A stretch of DNA of 28,325 nucleotides, from NCBI RefSeq assembly GCF_000003605.2, contig NW_003151755.1, forward strand, positions 153,436 through 181,760, given 5' to 3'. Below, piece by piece: positions 11,410 through 21,512 of this stretch. Source of the DNA: Saccoglossus kowalevskii (Eukaryota > Hemichordata > Enteropneusta > Harrimaniidae). The position numbers and the translations under genes were made by a program. The notes below the pieces were generated by a model. It saw only the letters and a program-made list of their open reading frames with translations. It did not search any database and was not told where the DNA came from. Each line of letters begins with the position of its first letter. The first letter of the stretch is position 1.

Positions 11410-11415
11410 AATAAA
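11410..11415 (+). promoter_or_regulatory. Candidate ACSM poly(A) signal
   Basis: This is the first AATAAA after the ACSM stop codon, 513 bases downstream. If it is used, the 3' UTR contains the MITE at 11154-11314. No transcript evidence is available, and a closer non-canonical signal could be used instead. Confidence 0.35.
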
Positions 11416-12052
11416 GGCATTGAAGACTATAGTTTATTCATTTGTATCACATATTTGTAAAACATGTTTTAGGATAATTATTATTTTACGCAAATATCAA
11501 CTAGAATCTGAAAAGGCTATTTTAATTCAGGTTCACATATTAATTAAGATTGAGTTGTAGTTCATAAAACGTATGCAAAAATACACATATTAATACAGTT
11601 CTTATAATCAAATTAAAAGAGAAATGTTTTGGAAAATTCTAATCTTACTCATAAAAGTGTAAATTACGTACGTAATAATATGATATAGGGCTATTAAAAT
11701 TGTTTTACAAAAATTAGATTCTTCTATTATATGTAAAGGAATAAATAAACGTTATTTTAGAATAATGTATATTTTTTATGTTTGAAAAAGTACTTTGAAT
11801 TGTTGTTTAACAAGAATTTGTATGCGTAATATTTCTAATGTTTTTTCGAATGGGGTTTCATTATTTGGGCTCATCGTACTTGACATTAAATTTCCCTGGC
11901 CTGTGTTCAACCTTTGAAATTCTAAGGTCACACATTCCGCATCATGTCACGTGGTAAAAGTGTGAATTATTGAATACACTTGGTAATCTCTTGTTGACTA
12001 AGCCATGTACGAACATGCTGATTAGTGAAAGATATTTTGAAAACCAAATGTC

Positions 12053-12058
12053 TTTAAT
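12053..12058 (-). promoter_or_regulatory. Candidate PIDD1 poly(A) signal (ATTAAA)
   Basis: On the - strand ATTAAA lies 82 bases after the PIDD1 stop, which would give a compact 3' UTR. A canonical AATAAA on the same strand lies further away at 11433-11438. Choice between them needs transcript data. Confidence 0.35.
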
Positions 12059-12139
12059 ATTGGTGTCAGTGACACTCTTCAGTCACTGAATTCGGTAATA
12101 CGCAAACATTTTTGTTGGATTACGGATAAATCGCAAACA

Positions 12140-12417
12140 TTAAGAATACTTTATCTTCAATTGTTTTTCTACTTCAAAAAGTACATTTTTCAGTTTATGG
12201 TGTTTTAGGTGTTCTAACAGAATATTAACCGTAGCATGGCCTTCACTATTTTCTAACCAGAGCAAAAGCATTTGGTACTTCTGTTCCATTAATCTTCCAT
12301 AATCATGCACAATACTTTCAAGGTCTCTCTCCATTATTGCGAGTCTGTCGCGGGCGAAGAATTTCCACTCATCCGCAGGCAGTTCTCTTGCAACTACAGA
12401 TATCAAAGCTTTCATTT
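12140..12417 (-). CDS. PIDD1: PIDD1 exon 9: death domain and stop
   Basis: It encodes LISVVARELPADEWKFFARD, IVHDYGRLMEQKYQMLLLWL and a final helix ending KQLKIKYS before the stop. The pattern of a helix, then W/F, then YQMLLxWL, matches the death domain of PIDD1, which binds RAIDD in vertebrates. The short C-terminal tail of human PIDD1 is absent. Confidence 0.94.
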
Positions 12418-15400
12418 CTGTAAGTAAATAAACACTGAGAAGTTATCTTTCATTGTCAATTACTTAATGAATACGATAGAGAGGATAATATAAGGATTTA
12501 CAAGATGTAAATGAATATTCCATACCCGGTGTATGTTCTTTTGATACTGGAACATTTTTTGGTATTCTCTCTTTACTCTGTATAACATAAATGTATAAAT
12601 AAGTTGAGTACAATCATTAAAATTGTGTATCTGTTAATATTTAAGAAGACAATAATTAACTTCTTACCACTATTTGACCTTCGGGTTTTTGTATGACAAA
12701 CTGTAATTCTGCAAGAATTTCTTTACCAGTCTGTCCGGCTGTTGGTGTAGTATCTTTGTAAAATTCTACGGAGCGAGTATACTTTCCCATAGCTGTCCAG
12801 GTAAACACTTCCGGTATGGGTTCTACTTCCACGGTCCAATGCGTGTTCAAAGATGCGTAGTAGGGACAATTGTCAATCTTTGTTTTGCGCCGGCAATCAT
12901 CCGGGAGTTGTATGTAGACGCGTTCACTGTCTTTCATCTGTATATCAAGTGAATAATGCATGCCATTGAGTTTACCAAAACCATTATTAGTGAACTCTTC
13001 TATTCGTTGTTGTAGCATACTTTTTTCTACGAGAGCAACCAACAACTGCTTTGGGTCAGAGACATTTTGCAGAAGGAGTATGTTCATCAGTGTGATACCT
13101 TGTTGCAGTTTGTCGACGACTTGGTTACAATAATCTTCGGCACTCTTCTCTAATCCACTGCGCATGCGCATACTTGTATGGCTAAACATAGAACATAAAG
13201 TGAATATAAAAAAATAGTGTCAATAATATTTTAAACAAATACATATCACTTTATCCTAGAACACAGAACAATAGACAACATTACAAGGTAAGATGGCTGC
13301 ATAACATATTACAATGCTATGCAGCGATCTTATCTTGTGGGACTGCTGCGAACCAGGGCGCCACCTACGCCAACTTGTCAGGCTACATACACGCACGTGC
13401 AATGGAAATTATAATCCGCTATGCCACGAAATGTGTAGATTTCACCGACAGTTTTGGATTTAAAACTAACAAACATACACATGTTATTGTAATCTGAATT
13501 TAAATATATTCCCATTAAAAACAGCTTTGTTACTTTATCATGTTGAACGTTGCAATCATGACATTGTGCATTTGATGAAGAAAAGCATAAAATAGCATTT
13601 TAAGCGTGCACAGGTGACGACTCTCCCGCTTTAATAATTTTTAGGTATAAGTTAGATCACGGTCCGAGGTGACTATGAGAATTTGAACGAGGGCCGTAGA
13701 CCCGAGTTCTAATTCTCATAGGCACCGAGTGGCGTGATCTAACCGACTAAGCACTGGCCAATCAGTCCGTGAAAAGATTTGTATTAGCCAATCAAATGAT
13801 GACATTTTGACAGCAATCAAACTTGTGAAATGACATTTTAGTACATTATGTTGGCCAATGATGGCGTACGTGCTGTCAGTAGTGTCAGTTGAATCGAGCG
13901 TAAATAAATGGATACTTTGTATCTGATCTTGGCGTTATAAATAAATTGTGATGAAAATTCTTTGTTTTCTTGCGTTTTTTCAGCCGTGATCTAAGTGAAT
14001 TCGTCGTGAAATAGAACCACACTTTATCGCGATGTTATTTCAGCTTAATTTCTCGCGCCCGCCGATAACAAATGTATTTTTATCTTCATTTTTTCGGCCC
14101 GCCGCACAAAAAACCCAAGTAGCATTTTCGTGGGAGTATCATAATCAAAGTACCGGAGTCCCGCGCAGATGAGAAACAGGGTTATACATGGAATAAGATT
14201 TTATTTCATTTTTTCTATCCGATCAATTATCTCACTTACAATTCTTTGAGAATCACACAAATCTAATGGAAAAAAAGAATTAATTATTTTTTTACCGCTC
14301 TCCTAAAAAAAATTGCCTTATAAAAACTCAAGAAACAAGGAATAAAAAAAAGTCTGGCCTTACCTGACTAAATTGTTTGTCTGAATGGAAATACTTGTAC
14401 TTGTTCGATTTATACATTCCGTTTCATCGGTGACATCTTGCCAGATACCTTTGTTTTCTTTATCGGCAATCAATTTCAGTGTTGAATCCTGTTGTATTTC
14501 AGCAGGTAATGTCATTGTCAATGATATTGGGCCACAAACAGCAGTATTACTATTTTGTTTGGTGCTCACAAAGACGACTGGTCCAAAAGATATGTCAGGT
14601 TCCTCTGTTGAGTCGTCTGATTTACAGACATTATCTACGAGTGCTTGATTCGGTGTATGAACCTTGAAGAAAAAAAAATATCGATGACACTTTGTACGTA
14701 TAATGTGACATTGACGTCACACGTCACATATCATTCATTGCCTAATGCTAAGTATGTTTGCAGCAACATAATGAATAACGTTACACGCTTTCACTTACAA
14801 TTAATAATAACAAGAATTTCGTAGTTTAAGTATATTATTTAATAGCAAGAAACGCATTTGTAAACAGTCTTGGGTACGTTTTTTTATTTTTACTATATAT
14901 TTTGTAATTGTTTTTATTATTTTGACGTACCTATTATTTTGTACTACTTTAACTATCGCCACATACATCAACGCATATTAGTATATAACGAGATTTCAAC
15001 GAGATCCCATTTGATTGGTTTAGTCAACCAATCATAGCGCGCCTGGTGACGTCGCCAATCACAAACACAATCAAATAAAATGTCGGGTTCTATCATGTTA
15101 GTGATTGAAACTATCGGGAAAAACACGGCATTCGGTAAGTTTGTCATTGTTAAATGCAACAAACATCATCTATGATTTCCATGATAATAATGTGGCTTAA
15201 ATGACTCCAGTTTAGGTCGTTACTTTGTGTGGTTATTGAGGAAGTGACGATTTGTTCCCACCGGTTCGATCGAACACCGGTAACGTTTTGCGCTCTTTTT
15301 TCCTTGGTGATGTGTTGTTGATGGTCGGGCCAAAATCTTCTACGGTGCTGAAACCGTAGCTGTAAATATTCATCAAAATGTATCAACATAATGTAACCGT

Positions 15401-18400
15401 TATACAACTTAAATCTGTTGCGGTCAAATCAGTTAGAGATTTGAATGTTGTATTGTTTACTATAGCTGTTTAGTGTTCTAATCATTATGATTTACTAAAA
15501 ACGCAAAGGCTTATGGGTAGACGCTTGTTTGTAAGCAATGACACGCTATGGCCATCTGACACACGCGCAGGTGACGACTCACCCGCTTTAAACGAACCTT
15601 GGCTGGCGAAAATGCAGCAGGAAGTGTACACATTTGTTGGAAATAAACAAAAATATTCAATGTAATGAGAATAATTGTAAAATGCTGTGGAATCTCTTTC
15701 GTTAATAAAACATATGATTTTATATAAATGGTTTATGAAAGTTAATTTATTGAGTTGTACATGAAATGGTGGGCAAACAACAATCTACATTGTCCGTAGA
15801 GTATTGCTACACTGAAAAGTATGAATTGCCAAAAATGTGACACTAGAGCGAGAAACTGACACTTTTTTCGCAACTTATTTAAAATTGATATAATTGATAT
15901 TTGTCGACGTGGTGGTCTAGAATTTTGAAATAAAATCTGTAAACATAAAACAGTGTAATGCCGAGAATTCAAATTCTCAATGACAAATGGTGGGAATTAT
16001 CAAAGGTCAAGACAAATTTGTGTAAAAATGTATCTACATGGCAGTAACAAATTATGATATGATATGATATGATATGATATGATATGATATGATATGATAT
16101 GATATGATATGATATGATATGATATGATATGATATGATATGATATGATATGATATGATATGATATGATATGATATGATATGATATGATATGATATGATAT
16201 GATATGATATGATATGATATGATATGATATGATANNNNNNNNNNNNNNNNNNNNNNNNNNNNNNNNNNNNNNNNNNNNNNNNNNTGATATGATATGATAT
16301 GATATGATATGATATGATATGATATGATATGATATGAATTTATTAAGCACAATGGCCTCAGGCCTATAGTACAATAAATCAAAAATAGAAAAAAAAACAT
16401 ATAGAGGGAGTCATTTAAATAATCATTGAATCTACAAGTCACAATTGGTTAAGTAGATTTTCTCTATGTTTAGTAACATAGAAAACAAATTTCGGAATTT
16501 GTCAGGTTTGACTGATAAAATAGAGGTAAATATTTCATAATGTGGACATACAAGGCAAAAATAGTATTCATCCTCAACCAGCCCTAAATTACACAATTTA
16601 TAGATTCTCGTATTCTCCGATATGTTTAATTTACGATGTGATTCAACCAGAAAGTTGTGGGATGATGTTCTAAGCTGACACAGCGCAGAACGTAACTTGT
16701 TATCTTTTATTAAATGCAAATATTTTTCACACCTACAATCCATCTTACAATCTCTGTATTTATCAAGTTTAGGATAGTTGTTGGAATCTATAAACCAAGT
16801 TTGTTTGTACATATCATGAAGTCTTTGGGTGAATAGTGGCAAAAAAAAACAATTTTCTTCCACGACTTGGTTTAATCAAACAAAACCAAAACCGTGTGAA
16901 AGTAATAAGACTTGGAAAACCCAACATTTATGGTTGTTTTCATCTTCTTTATACTGAAAAAGCTAACATTGGTAAACATAACGATATGTTTGCATTTTTA
17001 AGATATTCAACCAAAATTTATCAATACGTATATAACAGTCAAATTTTACAGTCAAATAAATTTATACATCAATATCACCAGCCACCACTACTTTGGAAAA
17101 GTAATACCCAGAATGAGGAAGTTGTTCTCCATTCTCACTCACTTCTCACAATGCCTTAATTTTCCGGCATTTCTAAAAACTACAATTATTGTTTTATTAA
17201 TATTAACTTTAAGTTTCTATCCCACACAGACATTTAGATGTTTCCGTTACCCCTCTTGGGTTTGGTACACGAGACAAATTATCACCAATACACAGCGAAA
17301 AGTGTCATACTTCACACTTCACCAATTCGAGGTGCGAGTAAAATAGTAATACTGCATTCAATCTAAATGTTAGCATACTGAAAATAAAGTAAACAATAGT
17401 TGCATTCAAAATAAATTATTTATACGGAGGAAATTATATTGTTGTATTGACAGACATTGTGTCAATCGCAGCAGCCCACCCTCCTTTTCCCCAAATCTCT
17501 TGCTGAACATGGCTTAGGCAATCAAGTGCATATTTAGATCTCCGGAGCAATGACCGTGTTCTGTGCAACTTACAAGCACATGTGATCAAGAACAGGTCAG
17601 AAAAATTAAATTGCCAGTCGCAGTAGTGAATACCCGTATGGTTTGTCCTTGGCACAAACATGTGCTAATAGACGACACAACATGAATTTTAGCCTTCAAA
17701 GGCAATTGAAAAATTGACCCGAGTATCTAACCACCTTTTCCGGGTACTTCCCTTGCCCAACTTGTGATTGAGCTGATTGTCTTCAAAATGAAACCCACGC
17801 CACGCAACACGATTTTTCTTGTACATCGTAATTGTTTATAAATTAGTTTCTCCAGTGAGTACGCATTCGATCAATATGAAAGGCTAACTGTGATTGGCTG
17901 TAGCTTATACGAGATTTGAACGGGATTTATATAGGTATTTGGTCAGATCCTTGTGGGCGTTCGTGATTACAAAATAATGAAAAATGAAAATAAAATAAAT
18001 TGATGGAAAATATATAATAAAAAATTATACCTATATTTAACAAAAAAATAAAGCCCAAACTAGGATCTTAATTTTAATCAGATTGGTCTTATGCAGAACT
18101 GGATACAAATAAACTATTTAATGAGATGTATATTTTTTTTATCTTTGCTCACCTCCAATGTAACTTCAATGTTAGTCTGTGTATAGCCTGGCGGTACTGT
18201 CAAAGATACACCATCTACCACGTCTGATTTCACTGTACCACCACCCGCATCTATCTGAAAACGTTCCTCAATAGACCGTGAAACAGCAACGAAAAACCCA
18301 AACTGTCTTATTTCAGTACCGACTGGCTGAACATCCTAAGATTTAAGGAGCAAAAATGTTGCAGAATTTCATAATGCATTCTTTACGCCATTTGATTTAC

Positions 18401-21251
18401 TTGATTTTGATTTGTTCGATATTGAAATTATTTATTTATTTAGTTAATTATTCAAACATAGATAATTCGGAGCACGTACACTAGATTTCATTATTGAATA
18501 AAATGAGAATTGTTCTGTAATTTGCAACAAATCATATAATTTAGTTTCTGTATCGAGATGCAATTCAAAATCAAAACTAAACAGCACTCAGAGGAGATGC
18601 CAACCTGCGACAGATTTCTCGATATCACTATCCATATTAACACTTAGAGCTACAGCGTAGGTCTTACAGTTACGTAGCATGCGGAAATGAGATTCTTGAC
18701 CTTTTGACATTGAACTCCAGGCGTTGTAAGTTACATATGTCATGTGTGTAAAGTTTGAAAGCATTACCTATTCCCCCCGGATTTGTATTACGAAATCTGA
18801 TCAAAAAATCTGACTTGGTCTAGTGCGTCACATGGGTAATTTGTGTAAAGTGTGGAGTTGTACTGCAAACATACATACATATTCTCATACTGTAACCATA
18901 TCTTCTCACTGTTTTGTTCTGAAAAGCTAACTGGGTTTTGCAAGTGCCATGTGTGTCAAGTTTGAATGCTCTGTGGTGTGTGCCACGTGTAAACACACTA
19001 TTTGTCTCTAATAGTTATATTGCAAAAACCCATAAACATACACTATGACCGTAACCTGTTACCAGATCTTGTGAGTCATATGGAATTTGTTCACTTATCA
19101 TTTCTTTTGTTAGTTCTATAACAAATACCCCCAAAGACATACTGTGATCTTGAACTTTGGCTGTAAAAGGTCTTGTCGAGCACATAGGAAACATGTGTAC
19201 CACATTTGAAGACACTAGCTATTTTTACCCTCCAGTAATTATTTAAACGAACTCAAACATATGTAATGTTAACCATTTTTTAAAATTAATAATACACAGT
19301 TTACCTTAAATGTTGATGTCTCATGCCACAGTGCACCGTCGTCGCTGTACAGTATTACATACTCCCTTACCGCTACGTTATCTACTGATGGGTTGAAGCC
19401 GAGTATAACATGTTTAAATAACGACACGTGTGTTGGTTTGATTATAGTGACTTTCGATTCTACCCATTTGTAATTATTCAAACCACGCACTACCTCGACG
19501 TCTGTTGTAGTCACTGTCAAATCAATATGCTTACGAATGGTGTCAGGGGGGATCATCAGAAAAAAACCGCCGGGTAGGTCGTACTTCCTGGTTTCCTAAA
19601 CGATTAAAAACGTATAATAGTACATCAAACGTAAGATATGAAATTGATATATAATTCAGAAATACATTTTAGTGTTTATTCAAAGTTTTTATTTATATTT
19701 ACCTGTGCCTCGCGAAGGCATATTACTGTTTTCGTCTCAGTGTTCTCTGGATATGTAAAAAATAAAAAAAAGTCAACTACGTGTTCATCTATTTTTGAAT
19801 ATACGCATATATCAAAATCACACGCAGAGAATAATCAACACGTGGACGTATCAATAATTATATTACCAGTTAAAACATTCATAATTCAATTCCCATCGTC
19901 ATAATGCAATATAATACAAAAATAATTACAATAAATTACATACCACGTTCGTCGTCATTGTTGTCTGTACTAATGGGATTTTCATTCACTAAAACTTCAC
20001 ACTTAGACAAGTTTTTTAATGATTCAGGTACCTTGTGAAATTCATTGTTGCTTAGGTCCAATTTTTCAAGCGCAACAAGATTCTCTGAATATAATAGAAA
20101 ACTCGTTATTCATAAATGAGATACCGAAACATACAGAATATACAATCCAGAGACGATTGAAGTGCTATACGAAACCCAATTTTACAAAATTACGACTTAC
20201 CAAACGTTGGAGGGAGCTTCATAAGATTGTTGTTTGATAAGTTCAAGACCTCAAGGTATTGAAGTTTGCCAATATTTGATGAGATAGAAGTCATTGCGTT
20301 ACTTCGAGCATACATTCGGACCAGCTTACCAAGCTCACCTATTCCAGAAGGCAATTCGTGTATTTGATTAGAAGATATATCCAGCGTCTCCAAGATCTTA
20401 AGTTGTGAGATGGTATCTGGCACCGTTGTTATGTCATTACCCCTTAGATGCAGTTGCTTTAATGTCTTGAGGCCGAACACACAAGGTGGAATCTCCGTCA
20501 ACTTGTTATAGGACATATTCAACCTCCACAGTTGATGCAGTTGAGAACTGTCCTTGGGTAGGAAACTTAATTGATTGAAACCTAGGTCCAGCTCTCTCAG
20601 CGTCATCAGTTTGAATACACAAGTAGGGATTCCACTCAGTTTATTACCGTGTACATCCAGTCTCTCCAGTTGTTCAAGTTGTGAAATTTCCGACGACAGG
20701 AACATTATCTTATTGTTATTTATGCGCAAATCTTTCAGGCCTCGCAGATGGAAAACAGATGATGGTAGTACTTTTATATTGTTGTCAGACACGTTCAGCG
20801 TATGTAGCTCCGTGAGTTTAGAGATATCTTGTGCAATTGATGAGATGTTGTTGCCACAGACGTGTAATTCTCTTAGTGAGTGAAGATTATATACAGCAGG
20901 TGGAATACTATTCATTTGGTTGAAGGATACATTTAATACAGTTAACTGATTGAGTAGAGCGATGTCTGATGATAAAGTCTTTATGTTATTACGAAGTGCC
21001 AGCAACAGTGTTAGTGTCTTGAGTTCATACACACAGGATGGAATCTCTTGAAATGCATTCATTGACAAATTCAGTTCTTTTAGCTGCTTTAACTTAGCTA
21101 TTCCTCCGGGTAATATTGATAGATCATTATCACTAAGATCCAGTTTATTGAGGTTTGTCACCGAACTTATTGACGGTGGAACAGCCGTTAGTCCCTCCCC
21201 GTTGAGGTCAATCTCTTCCAAAGACGTGTCAAACTTCTTGAACCGGTTCAT
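12140..21251 (-). CDS. PIDD1: PIDD1-type protein: LRRs, two ZU5 domains, UPA, death domain
   Basis: Nine coding exons read 21251-20201, 20084-19944, 19746-19703, 19595-19305, 18335-18153, 14662-14364, 13181-12668, 12577-12526 and 12417-12140. All are GT-AG, the phases match throughout, and the product is 950 residues (human PIDD1 is 910). Order: about 16 leucine-rich repeats (about 10-390), first ZU5 (about 413-520), second ZU5 (about 523-620), UPA (about 620-830) and death domain (about 860-945). In vertebrates PIDD1 scaffolds RAIDD and caspase-2 and also signals to NF-kB, and it cleaves itself at two HFS motifs. Here the matching positions read QFG (about 520-522) and HTS (about 671-673). 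The first ATG lies two bases after a good acceptor (TTTTCACAG), so a 5' UTR exon probably lies upstream. The architecture makes the call firm; function is inferred from the family. Confidence 0.93.
12526..12577 (-). CDS. PIDD1: PIDD1 exon 8: linker before the death domain
   Basis: This 52-base exon encodes SKERIPKNVPVSKEHTP, a short basic linker. The acceptor is TTATACAG and the donor is GTATGG. It is needed to carry phase 0 to phase 1 for the last exon. Confidence 0.82.
12668..13181 (-). CDS. PIDD1: PIDD1 exon 7: UPA domain
   Basis: Joined to the previous exon it reads VSHTSMRMRSG, aligned with VTHFSWYW (second autoprocessing site) of human PIDD1. The UPA fold follows, including ITLMNILLLQNVSDPKQLLV (human VNLIALQRRRDPEQVLL) and ends QFVIQKPEGQIV. 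The acceptor is ATGTTTAG and the donor is GTAAGA. Confidence 0.93.
13285..13336. repeat. Imperfect hairpin in PIDD1 intron 6
   Basis: The arms AAGGTAAGATGGCTGCATA and TATGCAGCGATCTTATCTT pair at 17 of 19 positions around a 14-base loop. The origin is unknown. Confidence 0.65.
13604..13634. mobile_element. MITE family A, terminal fragment
   Basis: Only one terminus remains, reading CAGGTGACGACTCTCCCGCT followed by TTAA. It lies in PIDD1 intron 6, next to a separate foldback repeat. Confidence 0.75.
13652..13742. repeat. Foldback (inverted) repeat of about 91 bases
   Basis: The outer arms TTAGATCACG and CGTGATCTAA and the inner arms CTATGAGAATT and AATTCTCATAG form a long imperfect palindrome. 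The short centre is itself partly inverted (GAGGGCC, GACCCGAG). It is MITE-like but unrelated to family A. The next bases resume ordinary intron. Confidence 0.8.
14364..14662 (-). CDS. PIDD1: PIDD1 exon 6: end of second ZU5 and start of UPA
   Basis: It encodes PDISFGPVVFVSTKQ, PISLTMTLPAEIQ and WQDVTDETE, matching the human order of SPLLCLSQSG, PVTVQLPLPS and WDDITAQV. The acceptor is TTCTTCAAG and the donor is GTAAGG, in phase 2. Confidence 0.92.
15494..15591 (+). mobile_element. MITE family A, 5'-truncated copy
   Basis: It retains the core from ACGCAAAGGC and TATGGGTAGACGC through the terminus GGTGACGACTCACCCGCT and TTAA. About 65 bases of the other end are missing. It lies in the long PIDD1 intron. 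Confidence 0.83.
16054..16336 (-). repeat. (GATAT)n microsatellite with assembly gap
   Basis: A nearly perfect 5-base array (ATATC on the - strand) is interrupted by 50 N at 16235-16284, so its true length is unknown. It directly abuts the 3' end of the LINE fragment and reads as that element's tail. Confidence 0.95.
16235..16284. other. Assembly gap of 50 N
   Basis: The run of N lies inside the (GATAT)n array and is probably an arbitrary-size placeholder where the array could not be assembled. Confidence 0.98.
16337..17060 (-). mobile_element. LINE (non-LTR retrotransposon) 3' fragment
   Basis: On the - strand an open stretch at 16863-16432 encodes RSALCQLRTSSHNFLVES, then CNLGLVEDEYYFCLVCPHYE. 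This is the cysteine-containing segment seen after the reverse transcriptase of many invertebrate CR1/L2-like LINEs. Further upstream, degraded frames read IRIDKFWLNILKMQTYRYVY and SHGFGFV with stops between, also LINE-like. The 3' UTR has a GGCCTGAGGCC hairpin (16354-16364) and then AATAAATT before the ATATC array. It is 5'-truncated and inactive, and lies in the same orientation as PIDD1. The exact clade is not resolved. Confidence 0.82.
18153..18335 (-). CDS. PIDD1: PIDD1 exon 5: first autoprocessing position and second ZU5
   Basis: It encodes RQFGFFVAVSRSIEE, which lines up with human HFSWFLVVSRPV, followed by GGGTVKSDVVDGVSLTVPPG (second ZU5 start). The histidine and the nucleophilic serine of the first cleavage motif are absent. 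The exon is phase 0/0. Confidence 0.92.
18700..19215. repeat. Degenerate tandem repeat in PIDD1 intron 4
   Basis: The word CATGTGTGTAAAGTTTGAA (about 18739) recurs as CATGTGTGTCAAGTTTGAA (about 18943) and as ACATGTGTACCACATTTGAA (about 19190). Spacing is roughly 200-250 bases, with diverged sequence between. It looks like an old minisatellite or repeated transposon module. Confidence 0.5.
19305..19595 (-). CDS. PIDD1: PIDD1 exon 4: first ZU5 domain
   Basis: This phase 0/0 exon encodes KYDLPGGFFLMIPPDTIRKH, then VSLFKHVILGFNPS and ends ETSTFK. The glycine plus hydrophobic-PPD pattern is the ZU5 start, equivalent to LQFPAGA in human PIDD1. Confidence 0.9.
19703..19746 (-). CDS. PIDD1: PIDD1 exon 3: 44-base linker exon
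   Basis: This short exon encodes ENTETKTVICLREAQ between the LRR cap and the first ZU5. It restores phase 1 to phase 0, has acceptor TATCCAG and donor GTAAAT, and is the only candidate I found that keeps the frame. Confidence 0.82.
19944..20084 (-). CDS. PIDD1: PIDD1 exon 2: last LRR and cap
   Basis: It completes the repeat array with ALEKLDLSNNEFHKVPESLK and then a cap ending NLSKCEVLVNENP and an acidic linker. The acceptor is TATTCAG and the donor is GTATGT. Confidence 0.93.
20201..21251 (-). CDS. PIDD1: PIDD1 exon 1: LRR block
   Basis: One 1051-base exon encodes the start MNRFKKFDTSLEEIDLNGEG and nearly 15 leucine-rich repeats of exactly 23 residues with the pattern LxxLxLSxNxLxxLPxxIxxL. 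Repeats alternate between two types: odd ones carry IPxCVxxLxTL and even ones carry an SxDISxLxQL-like end. The ATG at 21249-21251 follows an acceptor at 21254-21255. The donor is GTAAGT, in phase 1. Confidence 0.95.
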
Positions 21252-21512
21252 ATCTGTGAAAATAGATTTATTTATTAATCATTATTATGTACTTGCCAGT
21301 GACGGAATTAGTATCGAACTTCGCTGAATAGCATGAACAGATTAGTGATATCCATACGTAGGAGTGTTAATCTATTTTATCATGCCTCGTTTTCGTACTG
21401 GTATGGGGATGAAATTACCAGACAATACTAACCACCAGTCAGTTTTGATTACATGTTTGTGCAAACCTATTGGCCTGACGATTAAATGCACACACAAAGG
21501 AGAATTTAACTG

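Larger units (their letters stand above)
14663..18152 (-). other. PIDD1 intron 5 (about 3.5 kb)
   Basis: It holds a short hairpin at 15012-15034 (TGATTGGTT, TAGTC loop, AACCAATCA), a truncated MITE, the (GATAT)n array with the N gap, and a LINE fragment. The stretch 17070-18150 contains nothing I can assign. Confidence 0.6.

Noticed and set aside
14385-14667. + strand frames opposite PIDD1 exon 6
   Set aside because: Shadow frames; the - strand matches ZU5/UPA and joins in phase with its neighbours.
15969-16442. Open frames of repeated SYHII residues on the - strand
   Set aside because: They are translations of the (GATAT)n array and the N gap, not a protein.
16836-17159. 107-codon + strand frame
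   Set aside because: The opposite strand contains degraded LINE sequence in the same interval, so this is an antisense shadow.
20575-20883. 102-codon + strand frame opposite the LRR exon
   Set aside because: Shadow of the PIDD1 LRR coding sequence; the - strand reading has clear repeats and splice sites.
461-21251. ACSM and PIDD1 as a functional gene pair
   Set aside because: They are merely convergent neighbours with unrelated family roles, and nothing in the sequence links them.
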